Assembly (NCBI GenBank): GCA_009667805.1
Contig: CM019072.1
Span: 39,797,519-39,861,518 of the forward strand
Reading direction: 5' to 3'
Source of the DNA: Leptobrachium leishanense
Taxonomy: Eukaryota; Chordata; Amphibia; Anura; Megophryidae
Length of the DNA: 64,000 bases
In this document: positions 44,053-56,584 of the stretch, piece by piece
Position numbering within the stretch: the first letter of the stretch is position 1
How the letters are laid out: the number at the start of each line of letters is the position of its first letter
Program-made: the position numbers and the translations under genes
Notes under the pieces: generated by a model
Seen by the model: the letters and a program-made list of their open reading frames with translations, nothing else
Databases searched by the model: none
What the model was told of the DNA's origin: nothing

Positions 44053-45656
44053 TAGGGATGAGCCGAACACCCCCGTGTTCGGTTCGCATTCGAACTCGAC
44101 CAATTTCAAAAGTTTGAGTTCGAACGCGAACACGATTCGAACTCGATGCAAGTCAATGGGACTCAAAAGTTCGATTTTTAGAGTGCCCTCCAAGAGGGCA
44201 TATATGCAAGATATTTGCCATAAAAGGTGTATGGGGGTCCGGGTAGTGCCCTGGGGGACAGGAAACAAGGACAAAAAGTTTAAAAAAAAAAGACGTTTTA
44301 AAGGAATAAAAACGAAAAATTCCTTCAAATATCGTGCCTAGGAGGTCCCCATAACCTGCCCGTGAAGTGGTGGATTTGTAGGATGTATAGAAATATCGCC
44401 AGCAGAGACCCACACACGACACCTAGCCACCCTTAAGGGGTTAAAATGCACAGGGACTGGCTACTATCCTGTTAGATGAGGGAATGTATTATATGTGTAA
44501 AGCAAGGTATATATGACAATGGATAGTCAGAGACTCTAGGGACTCAGCTTGTACGCTTTATGATAGACATTTTCATGTTGTGTTGTGTTACTAATGCAGA
44601 AGCAGCAAGCCTTTCCACCACGCTTGCACCAAAACTATAGATCTAACACAATAATAATTGTATGCTCACATAGGCCCTTCGGGAGAGGTACATGACATAC
44701 AAATACTGGAATATTACGTTTAAATCTAAAGGAGTGTGATAAAGATTTTATTAAGCCCTTGATGACAAATGACATAACATCTACATCATTAATGATTGGC
44801 TTTACAGAGCCCTGGTCCTTATGGGGTTAAACAGCAAATCAGAGGAACATGTAGTAGAAATGAACACTTCTTAGAATTCAGAAGCACAGTGTTCATACAT
44901 GTGCAGGAGACCCAGTCTGCAGGCAATGTATCAAATTCATGAGACCAGACTAATTAGAAGCACACGTTATTTCCAAACACTAATTCGCTGTTTGAGAGCC
45001 CTGCTGTAAGCACATGTCATTTAGAGGTGAGAATCTTTGCACCTAGACATTAGGCAGACTGTAAAGCATGCTTTCCTTGTAAGCTAGAAAATCCACATCA
45101 CCCATTGCAGCATTTTAAAGATGAAACACACAGGCGGCGCAAAAAATCCTATGCAAGCCTCATGCACTCTAAGCACATGTAATTTTGAGGTGTCAAAGTT
45201 TCAAAAAAATGTACACGTGTGCAAATATTTTAAATAAAGCCAGAATATTTTTATGACAGTCACATTTGTCTGACAAACAGATAATATATTACGCTGCAGC
45301 ATGTGTTGACATATGTTGGTTGATGTTTGTAATGTGTGTTATGTGTATGTAACATGTTTATGCTATTATACATACCGCTTCTTGACGACGTACACAGTCT
45401 GTCCATTGCTAATCATTGCCCACATGCATGCCTTCTTGCCCTGGGTAGTTTTTTAATTCAATATCTAATAAACCGTTGCTTATAATATTCTGCAGTAAAG
45501 AGTCTCTATTTTAGTATTTAAGCATTTTTTATACTTTTTTTTAAAAAAAGTAATTTTTCGAACCGAACACAACAAAAAGTTCGTAGTTCGCGAACTTTCG
45601 AACTGCCAGTGTTCGAGTCGAACTCTGAACTGATCGAACCGAACAGCTCATCCCTA
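44053..45656. mobile_element. hAT-type MITE (family C)
   Basis: TAGGGATGAGCCGAACA at the left and GAACAGCTCATCCCTA at the right are terminal inverted repeats. The 8-bp flanks are GTCACAGC/GTCACAGT (44045-44052 and 45657-45664, one mismatch). Subterminal TTCGAAC words are enriched at both ends. The 1.6 kb interior is AT-rich and has no transposase. Confidence 0.87.
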
Positions 45657-45664
45657 GTCACAGT

Positions 45665-46442
45665 CCCTGCCCTTACAAATAATCAACATGAGTCAGATCT
45701 ATATCTGTGTTTTTTCTTATGTTCATCTTCACTCCACAAAAACGCATACACACCTGCATTCACACACACTCACACAAGAAATACATTCTCATTTTCACAA
45801 ATCCCAGTCCTTTCTCACACTTATCTAGGGAATTAAATAAAAAAATAATATCTCATAATCTAATATCGTAGTCCAAAGTGCAAGAGCAAGGTTTGGTCTT
45901 TTCAACATCCCGGCTTGAGACGCATAATCATTGAATGTCATCAGAGCTCCCACCATAGGGACTCCTGAACAAGCTGTCTCTTTGCGCTGGTTGCTTATTA
46001 CCTGTGACCTTTGACCTTGACACAAAATGTCCATGATTCGTTCATTGTGACTGTCACATTTCTTGATGAAGATGTTATACGGTTTTAGCAAAAATAAAGA
46101 AATTAAAAATAAAAACATAAAATATGGTATACCCACTAATCATATACACATTCATTCATTCATTGTCACTCTCAAGTGCACAAAACAATAAAAATGTTAA
46201 TTACACAAGAAGAGATACAGATAATAAAATTTAAAATTTCTCGCAAAGCCTATGGGCCTCACGCAAAAAAAAGAAAATCATACTACTTCTGACTCATTGC
46301 ATTATAGAAAAAAATATATATGAGCAACTTTGGCTCAAAAGGGAAATAGCCGAAGTGCATACTCCACCCATTTTAATATCAAAATAATTAATTGATATCC
46401 TATCCATTCTTGTTTGGTGTTATGAAACAAACTGGTGTTTAT
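45665..46442. other. unassigned intron sequence
   Basis: AT-rich, with a short (CA)-rich patch (45750-45775). No gene or repeat borders recognised. Confidence 0.5.
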
Positions 46443-46447
46443 AAAAC

Positions 46448-47356
46448 TGTAATGGTTGGCCCCTCTTGGGCCATCGTGGTGGCTTGGTACATGGAGTGTA
46501 GCCCTTAAGGCAGGTGAGCTACTGACTGGACAGATCAATAAAACAGACTTGTTTCTCCAAAAGCAAGGAGCACAAAAGTAGGACTGAATTGCCACGAAGC
46601 TCCAAAAGGTTTCAAGACCGACAGATAACCCAGGACACGCTCAAAAACACCAACGATGTAAGACAGTAGATGAATTATGCAGGCTGCAGGGTAGTCAACA
46701 AACTGACAGACTTGGTGAAACAGGACCTGAACTGAACTCCACTTCAGGACGATACAGGAACCAAACAGTGACTCATGCAACAGGAGGGCCTGGAGAAAAC
46801 TAAAGGGATCCCTATGCTGGGAATACTTCTAAGAAAACCCTCACAAAGAATAAACAGATCAATATGAATAAGAAGGGCAAGGGATTAACAAGACAGACAA
46901 AACATCCTGCACTGAAGAGGTCCTTTTAATGGCCTCGGAGACCATACTAAACTAAGACAGACAAGGTACAGAAAACATGAAACATATATGAATGGTCAGG
47001 CAGGCAAGGTTGGCAACAGATCAGCAGCATACAGAGTACCAGGAGTAAGCAGAAAAGGATCGTCAGGAAACACAGCCGAGGTCAAAACCAGAATGCACTA
47101 GAACAAGAATGCATTGCAGCAACACAGGGAACTAACAGGACGCAACCACCATAAAACTGTCAATGAGGCTCTGTGCTGCTGGGATATTTTATAGGGAGTG
47201 GGTCTGTGTGATTGGGCCATGTGACCCCCAGACCACGAGATCACATCAGATCCCCAGAACAGCCCCAAAAAGTGGCCAAACACACCACGGGGGAAAAACA
47301 GACATGAAGGCCCTTCACCACCAGGGGGCGCAGCCAAAACCAGGGAAAATGTAACA
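46448..47356 (-). mobile_element. solo LTR
   Basis: Plus-strand ends are TGTAATGG and ATGTAACA, flanked by AAAAC on both sides (46443-46447 and 47357-47361). On the minus strand CCCTATAAAATATCC near 47200 is a good TATA box, so transcription would run leftward. No internal coding region. Confidence 0.8.
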
Positions 47357-47660
47357 AAAACACACCAATCCTTAATAAAATAAAAAAATAAAAACTTATT
47401 TTACCGAATTAAAACTTTCCTACAATCATTTAGACCTGAATTAAACTATATTCCATTCAACACTATATATGTCATGAAACGTATTTATGCAAATGCATTA
47501 AATTATATGTTCCTAAATACATTAATTAACTCTAATTTTAATTGGATGTGATCTCCAATAATCCTAAATGTGTCAGGGAATTTGAACAATATTGATTGTA
47601 ACCAACCAACAAAAATAATAAACTATAAAATAATAAAAGATCCAGAATAATTATCACTTA

Positions 47661-48087
47661 GGCTAAGGTCAGACGAAAGCAGTTTTAACGTGCGTTTAGC
47701 CGCACTAAATCACGGCCGTGCTAGCAGCAAATGATGTCCAATGCCGGGCTGCATATGAAGAACGGCTGCACAAAAGTGCGGCCGCGCAACGCAAGTGGCA
47801 AACGAACGCATTTTTTCGAGAACGTCAAACCGCTAGTACTGACGTACAGAGTGCGCTGCGTCTGCATAGCGGCGTGTTTGCGTGATTGGGAGACGTCAGA
47901 CGCTGCTAGTGTACGGCTAACATAACGTCCAGACACAAAAAGTATTTTATTGATGATCCGTACAAAATCACGGACTAAAATGCGCATCGTATGACCGCTA
48001 TCGCGTATTCCGTGAGAAAATGCGTCCATTCATTCGAACGCACTCTTTCACGGACAACGCGAAAGATGCGTTAGTCTGACCCTAGCC
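47661..48087. mobile_element. MITE with GGCTAGGGTCAGAC ends (copy 1)
   Basis: GGCTAAGGTCAGAC and GTCTGACCCTAGCC are inverted repeats flanked by TTA on both sides. The 427-bp interior has no gene. Two further copies sit inside a TTAA-type MITE at 61128-61553 and 61884-62295. Confidence 0.85.
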
Positions 48088-48272
48088 TTAGACGGCACAA
48101 TGAAAATCCATCAACATTTAAAAATACATTATTTTTCTCCTTTCTTTGTCTTCTGTCTTATTGGTTCAAAATATAACTGTTTTGTGAAACTGACATGTTT
48201 TAAGTTTTATTTCCAAATCAATGATCTTCTTTAATCGCATGAATAATTGATGAGTTGTTGATAAAATGTATT

Positions 48273-48536
48273 CTTGTGATGTAACAGCCAATCAGAGCAG
48301 ATACGTTTCTACATCATGTAACAAAGACAAAAACAGGAAATGTAGCTAAAATTCCGCAGGCCACCATACTATGTAAGAAAAGACTATCTACATACAGAAT
48401 TGACCCTTAAAATGGGCTGTGACCCCCCCCCCCTTTCTATCAGAACAGGCTTTTCACACTAATGCATAGTGAAATATGGTACGTATTTCAATCACAGGAA
48501 ATTTATATTCATACATAAAATGAAAATTTAACAATT
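48273..48536 (+). repeat. dispersed direct repeat, copy 2
   Basis: Matches 41615-41877 with few differences, same orientation, 6.7 kb apart within the same intron. Confidence 0.8.
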
Positions 48537-48629
48537 GCATCCTGCTTTTACCTTCTCACCATAACAAAGCATAGCAAGAGAAGCCCTTTCTTCCCACAAG
48601 ACACCTTTTATTTACTGTTACCCAATAAA

Positions 48630-49363
48630 GGGCTAAATTACAATCTTCACGGAAACGTTTGCGCCTGTGCAAAAAAACATTAACGCGAGGGGTAAAACTA
48701 TTTGCGCCTAATCCCGTATTACATAGCGCAACAACCGAGCGCAATTGTCTACCGCGAGTGAACCTGCGCAAACCCTGCATGAGTCTACTGTACTTCGCGC
48801 GTCCTATACTTAACATTGTGAGCGCAAACGCGAATGTAATACCATCCTCGTACCAGTGCACAATCTATTTCGCAGTAATTACCGCATAGCCTTTGCGCGC
48901 ATAATTTTAGCAACTCCTAAAAGCTGGTGTTAATGGCAAATCTGAACAACCTGGCCGAACCCAAATACACCAGCCCATAAAAAAATCCAGCAAAGTATAG
49001 TTGCCCATTCAACTCATACCAAAACCAATAAAATGGAGAAGTTGTGTGTGCATGTATTATTGCTGCAACATATATGCTCAGATTGACTTTGGCAGGCGCA
49101 ATTTCTAAAGGTGAGATAATTGTGGTTCTCAATTCTGATTGGCTGAATCGCGAGAAAAAAACGTGTGCACACTGATTTTTGCGCGCGATGGCACTGCGCG
49201 AGCATTTGGGCGCGTCCTGTTTGCGCGCTTTATTGATCGCCGGATGAAAAGATGCGTGAGGATTGTAATTACAGCGGTGATTTGCGCGTGCAAAAGTTTA
49301 CCGCTTGGCGCAAAAATTCACGCTTTGCGCAAGGGTTTTTGCGCGAAGATTGTAATATAGCCC
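48630..49363. mobile_element. PIF/Harbinger-type MITE (copy 2)
   Basis: GGGCTAAATTACAATC and GATTGTAATATAGCCC are inverted repeats, flanked by AAA on each side (degenerate 3-bp duplication). The GCGC-rich interior is related to 28526-29265. No transposase. Confidence 0.82.
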
Positions 49364-49478
49364 AAAGTGTAGAAAATATAAAGGACTTTGTGTGCTTTCA
49401 AAAGGAGATAAGCTATTTGACTTCAATCATATCCTGCATGTGACATTCACTTTTTGCACATGACCCTGGGGTTCCAGA

Positions 49479-49964
49479 CAGAGGCGTAACTAGAAACCTC
49501 AGGGCCCCGGTGCAAGAATCCATGAAGGCCCCCCCTCGTTGGCTGTGAGGGGGGCCCAAAGCAGGCCATTGAAGTCAGCGGGGCACACCAGTACCTTCAA
49601 GACCCACCCTCCTCGCGAGCCCCAGTATCAGACCACAGTAATTAGCCAGTTTCAGAACCCCAGTAATTAGCCAGTATCAGACCCCAGTAATTAACCAGTA
49701 TCAGAGACCCCCAGTAATTAGCCAGTATCAGAACCCCAGTAATTAGCCAGTATCAGAACCCCAGTAATTAGCCAGTATCAGAACCTTAGTAATTAGTTTG
49801 ATCCCACACGCTGCCGATCAAATGGAAGACCAGGTGCCTGACCACGTCTGGACTGTGGGGCAAGCAGGGCCAGTCCGGGCCTCCCACCCATCCGGTTGTG
49901 GGCCCCCGGACTCAGGGGCCCGGGTGTAGTGGCACCCGCTGCACCCCTGGTAGTTACGTCCCTG
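49479..49964. mobile_element. hAT-type MITE (family D) with internal minisatellite
   Basis: CAGAGGCGTAACTA at the left and TAGTTACGTCCCTG at the right are inverted repeats within a perfect 8-bp duplication GTTCCAGA (49471-49478 and 49965-49972). Inside, about seven copies of a 24-26 bp unit (CCCCAGTAATTAGCCAGTAT) occupy 49630-49800. Confidence 0.92.
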
Positions 49965-49972
49965 GTTCCAGA

Positions 49973-50566
49973 ATAAAGTGGGACAAAAATATGTTTTATT
50001 ACTAGCTTAACAAGGCGTAATATACACCTTTAGCAGCTATTGTAAGCACATTAACTAACAATCCCAATATTCTTATCCTTCAAGGCAAAAGCTAAATGCA
50101 AACAAACACATCAGCAATGGTCAACTACTAAACATATTATATACACTTGTGGTCCACAAGCAAATACATTGTCTGGTATCAGAACAAGCTGCTAGACTAA
50201 ACGCTGTTTTGCCTTTTTATGAAGGGCACAGAGTCATATTGATTGCAGGTAAGGTGGTGAATCACCGTGCGAGGCAATCTGTTAGATTTCAACAAGAAGG
50301 CTATAAAACAGTGTAGTTCTCCCATCTTTCTGATAGGTACCAGACCCAAATGGCTGTGTATCTGAGCATGCATTATAGTCCTATAATTATCCTTTTTTTT
50401 TCTTTGCCAATGGTCCACACAACATGAATTGAACCAAACCATCTGAACGAACTCACTGCACATTTTGTGCACTGCTCTATTGACAAATAAGGCCATGTCT
50501 GCACTAGAAGCTGATGAAATATGTGGACCATGAAAATGTGGATAACTTGTAGGCTGAAAACAAATT
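49973..50566. other. unassigned intron sequence
   Basis: Contains a 147-codon minus-strand open frame (50640-50197) with no recognisable domain, not called as a gene. No repeat borders seen. Confidence 0.5.
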
Positions 50567-50817
50567 AAAGCAAATAGGGATGCACCGATACCATTTTTTA
50601 AGACCGAGTACAAGTACTGATACTTTTTAAAAGTACTCACCGATACCGAGTACCGATACTTTTATTTAATGTCATGTGAGGCTTTCCAATAAATAATTTA
50701 GGATTTTGCTAAAAGCCTGTCCTGTTTATGTTAATATTGCAAAGTATAGCCAGACACCCCATTTAACCCACTGCACACACATACACACTCTCTGTGGTCT
50801 GGTGTCTGTTGGGTATA

Positions 50818-52431
<1,614 letters not shown>

Positions 52432-52439
52432 TATATAGT

Positions 52440-53374
52440 TGTAGCACTCACTCCCGGAGGAGCCGCTGAATTTAACCTCGAGTTAGTCTCTCCGCACTAG
52501 GGAATAAATATACACCAGCACTGTTGTGGATTTTATAAATTATATACTTTACTGGTCTCAATAAAGCCGCATATATAACGTAAGCACGGTATATGGAAAA
52601 CAGGATTTCGTAATGCGGGAAACGCGCAGCGATAAAAGAAAAGCTTAACCCCTTTGTTTCTGGAGTGTAAGTCCTGTGCAGGTTATGTCCCAAAAAGTGT
52701 GTGTGTGTGAGCTCAGGTACCCGGGTACTATATTTCAACTGGCCAGTGAATGGATTTAATAAATCTTCGACTAATCACGTTGGGGCCCTGTAGATTTTAG
52801 CATTGCTGCAGCGTGCTTCGTTAAACTTTAACTGTGGCCTAGGAGGCCTCTCACCCATCCGCCAGACAATCTGTTCCGCTGCCCGATCAAGGACGTCTCT
52901 CCGCTGAATAATGCTGGGACTCTGTGCCACCGGATCCGCTTCTCTTGCTTGTCCATCTTTACAACAAGATTTACAGCTTACCGCCTGCACTCCCAGTGGA
53001 TCATCGCGGTCTCCTAACTCGGGGTCCAATCTGCGACTCTGTGTCTGTGTAAAACCTCTCAGCGGTGGATTACTGGGTCTCTGGCACGTCACTGTATCGA
53101 TTCCCAGCGTCGGCAATGCAGCGCCTGCTCTCTGGCCTGGTTACAATCACTCACAGTCTCACGTGCGTCTCACTCGGTTCACTCCTCGGCTCACACTGGC
53201 TCTCCTTCCACGAGGCTGCGGATGTCCTCTCCTCCTTCCCCACCCACTTCCTGTCTCTGCCCCAGAGCATGCTGGAAAACGTAGTCCCATTGTCCAGTAT
53301 AGTTTACATGCGCTTGTCTCCCTCTGGTGGCCAAAACGGAACATTACAGCAACAGAGTTTTAAACAGCGCTACA
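52440..53374 (-). mobile_element. solo LTR of the gypsy family at 10524
   Basis: Plus-strand ends TGTAGCACTCACTCCC and AACAGCGCTACA, with the 4-bp duplication TAGT (52436-52439 and 53375-53378). Its reverse complement resembles 10524-11657: it starts TGTAGCG, has TTTTGGCCAC near the start and ends CTCCGGGAGTGAG. It is somewhat shorter and diverged. It lies 8 bp from the Tc1. Confidence 0.9.
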
Positions 53375-53389
53375 TAGTAACATATATAT

Positions 53390-53765
53390 TCTATACGCGC
53401 ACACACTTTCAGACCAGCCCTCTGTGTGTGTGTGTATATGTATATGTGTGTGTATGTGTATTTATATTATACATACACACACACATATACATATACACAC
53501 ACACGGAGGGCTAGTCTGAGGTCTGAAGTAATATATATTACACACACACATACACACACACTATCTTGTCTGAGGTGTGATATGTGTTTGTGTATGTATG
53601 TATGTATGTATGTATATATATATACATACATATATACATATAAGACCTCAGACAGATAGTGTGTGTGTAATATATACATAGACACACACACACTTTCAGA
53701 CCAGCGTGGGTGTGTATGTATATATACACATACACACACACACCACCACCAACATTTCAGACCTC
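53390..53765. repeat. CA/TG microsatellite block with inverted units
   Basis: (TG)n, (CA)n, (TA)n and (TGTA)n tracts are separated by short CAGACC or TCTGAGG words in alternating orientation, forming several hairpins. No gene; open frames here are repeat artefacts. Confidence 0.9.
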
Positions 53766-54168
53766 AGACCAGACATGGGGTGGCTGTCCGAATGCTTTAA
53801 CTGCACTAGGACAGGCCCCTGCAGATTACCGCGTTCATTCCAACAAGCGCCGCCAAAGTCTTCGAGCGGCCGCTTGTTGCTAAGCTCCCAGCCGCGATCT
53901 CACGAGATTGTGCACAGCTCGATCTCGCGAACTCCGAGATCTCGCGAGATTGGGGCTGGGCGCTTCGCAACGAGCGGCCGCTCAAAGACTTTGCCGGCAG
54001 CGCTCGTTGGAAGGTAAGCTGCAGGGGCCTGTCCGAATGCCGTTAGAGCATTCGGACAGCCGCCCCAGTCCCTCGGATGCCGGCAAGCCAGCTCAGTGCT
54101 GGCTTCTGGTATCGGGGGCAACTGCACGAGTACTAAGAACCTGGTATCGGTGCATCCCTAAAAGAAAA

Positions 54169-54820
54169 CTATTTTAGCATTACAACAGGTATGTGCAAAA
54201 GATTGAGGCTCCTTATCTCTCTTGGAGTTGTGATTTGCACTGCTATAAGTCACAAGAGAATTATTGTTTTGATGTACATGTTTATTCTACATTATTAGAA
54301 GCTTATGCTGTCTGATTTTGTCTATTGTATTCTAGATTTACATTTTAAAATTGCTATAAGCTCCTGAGAGAACCTACTCAACAATGTTCTGCAGCAAGAA
54401 ATGAGAAATCCAGTTATTGCAGGGGCATTGTTTGCTTCTTAATTGAAAATCAGATATTGCTACTGCTAAAAAGGAAATGTTTATTTTAATTCTTCATTTT
54501 ACAAGGTTTTTATTTGTTTGGTATCACTGGCAAGGCTGGACTTTGGCATTTCAATTCACACCTAATTTGACCTTGTGGGGTGTATGGAACCAGAGATACA
54601 GGGGTACAACGGACTCCTATCTCCTACTTCAGGAATGCAGCTCTGCATGTGCCCCCCCCCAAAGATCCGCCAGTGATGTCAGCACACCTACAAAATGTAA
54701 AAATAATTGCCTGAATGTGAATGTTAGCAAAAATGTAATCGTCATATTTTGTTAAGTGGAATTGATATCCACACCAATGTTGAATCCGCTTATATTAATT
54801 GCTTTTTTCTGTATTTACAG
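54169..54820. other. pard6a intron 3' flank
   Basis: AT-rich sequence without recognised repeats, ending in the pyrimidine-rich acceptor TTTTTTCTGTATTTACAG. Confidence 0.6.
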
Positions 54821-55599
54821 TTGAATCTGAAAATTCTGCATTTGCTTCTAATTCATTACAAAGAAAAAAGAAAAGTATTCTACGTACTACTCAGCCTCGT
54901 ACTCGACCCCCACTACTTATTGGGACACCACAGAACTTCCGACAGATATCTTCCATCATTGATGTAGACATACTCCCTGAAACACATCGCCGGGTTAGAT
55001 TGCACAAACATGGTTCAGAAAAACCTTTGGGTTTTTACATACGGGATGGAGTTAGCATCAGAGTTTCTCCTGGTGGAGTGGAAAAAGTGCCAGGTGTCTT
55101 TATTTCTAGACTTGTTAAAGGTGGGGTGGCAGAGAGTACTGGTTTACTGGCCGTTAGCGATGAAATTCTGGAAGTCAATGGAATAGACATTGCTGGAAAA
55201 TCTTTAGATCAAGTCACCGATATGATGGTCGCGAATAGCCACAAACTGATATTAACAGTAAAGCCGGCCAACCAAAGAAACAATGTTATCCGAACTGGCA
55301 AAGCTTCTTCTGTGGATAGTGCTGCCAGTCCAGTCTCATGTTATACAAACAGTTATAACACAGCTGAGGGTGGCAGTGATGAAGATGGAGATGTGGTTAT
55401 CGAACGAGACTGCTCTCCTGTGGCTATTCACACTCAAAGCCAATTCGTCAACAGAGAACTGCAATTAAGCTTTCATCAAAGTCTATCTTTACGTGGGTCT
55501 CAAAACCCATTGCAATATGCACACATTCATAGAAACCATGCACTAAATATAAAAGTTGATGAAAATGGAATAGAAGATGAAACCATTATAACCTTATAG
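54821..55599 (+). CDS. pard6a: pard6a last coding exon: linker, semi-CRIB, PDZ, C-terminus
   Basis: Begins in phase 1 (two bases completing the split codon) and codes 258 residues to TAG at 55597. Order: a basic linker ([11 protein letters not shown] and R-T-R-P-P-L-L-I), the semi-CRIB (I-S-S-I-I-D-V-D) that binds CDC42-GTP, and a PDZ domain with carboxylate loop P-L-G-F and N-G-I-D-I-A-G-K-S. An acidic Ser-rich tail ends in I-I-T-L. The linker, R-L-H-K-H-G-S and V-S-D-E-I-L are PARD6A-like. The I-I-T-L end is more like PARD6B. With the PB1 exon this gives 333 residues, plus about 20 from the missing exon 1, near the usual 346 of human PARD6A. Confidence 0.95.
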
Positions 55600-56260
55600 C
55601 AATCACTTACTGAACTGAATCACCTGTCACTCACCGAAAGCACCATTTCTGTTCAATACATGCAGATCATATTAGATGCTTCACCTATCAACTGATCGAG
55701 ACTTCATGTGTGTGTTTAATGAGTCATATTTCAAGGACAAAAGAAACACAATGTGGGTTATATGGTTGCTTATGTTGTAGTATAACATCCTCTACTCAGA
55801 TTTTCATTTCAGTGGGAGTTGATTTCACCCAGCATGATGGGGGCCAAGGTGCATCTGTCTTTAGAATGACCACATACATAGTCCCAATCGCAGAGGTGCA
55901 AGTGTTTACACAACACTTGTGTTATGATTCGTTCAGGTGGCTATCATTTTGACAGGTTTAGAAATTTTAGTTTGTAAATGGGACCATCCTCCAAGACAAT
56001 TCACCCTTTCCTTACACATGGTGTATTAAGAGTCCCATCATCTACTCTGACCTGACCCAGTTATGGCTTTTCAACGTCCCCCTCTCCTTTTCCCTACTCA
56101 ACTCACAAGCCTGCTTCATACTGTTACTCTGTTTCTCTAATGGGTACATGAATGTCCTCCTTAATTCTTTTTTCCTCCAATTCAAGAACTCAAAAAAATG
56201 AGAATTATATAATATATATATATATATATATTTCTAATAAAACCTATTTTATTCATCGTG
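55600..56260 (+). other. pard6a 3' UTR with poly(A) signal
   Basis: About 650 bp of AT-rich sequence after the stop. AATAAA lies at 56236-56241, preceded by an (AT)n run (56211-56230). The poly(A) site would fall near 56255-56265. No better signal was seen upstream. Confidence 0.65.
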
Positions 56261-56446
56261 CTGTTTATATTTCTTGCAGTAAATATTCCATTCTCTTGTT
56301 TCACTCAAGTATGCCGAGTTATTAAAACCTCCATTATAGAAGTATATTATTTTAAATATTCCTCTATAGAATAGGTGGTGCCATCATGTTCTTCATCCAC
56401 CACCTTAATATCACGTTAGTTGTAAATGTGGCTTTTCTATCACTTT

Positions 56447-56580
56447 TAGGGATGCACCGATACCACTTTTTTAAGACCGAGTACGAGTACCGATACTTTT
56501 TAAAAGTACTCACCGATACGAGTACCGATACTTTTCTTTAATGTCATGTGATGCTTTCCAATAAGAACAGACCATATAAA
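56447..56580. mobile_element. hAT-type element (family B) left end
   Basis: TAGGGATGCACCGATACCA plus 110 bp match the left end at 50575. No right end was found; the sequence passes into the minisatellite. Confidence 0.75.
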
Positions 56581-56584
56581 AATG

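Noticed and set aside
49630..49800. 24-26 bp repeats as a possible CRISPR-like array
   Set aside because: Head-to-tail minisatellite without spacers, inside a hAT-type MITE.
50197..50640. 147-codon minus-strand frame
   Set aside because: It has no recognised motif, no partner copy and an N-terminus that runs into the hAT-type terminal repeat. A search could revive it, but I cannot support it.
54477..54755. 92-codon frame just before the last pard6a exon
   Set aside because: It lies in the intron, has no similarity to PAR6, and is separated from the exon by the acceptor tract.
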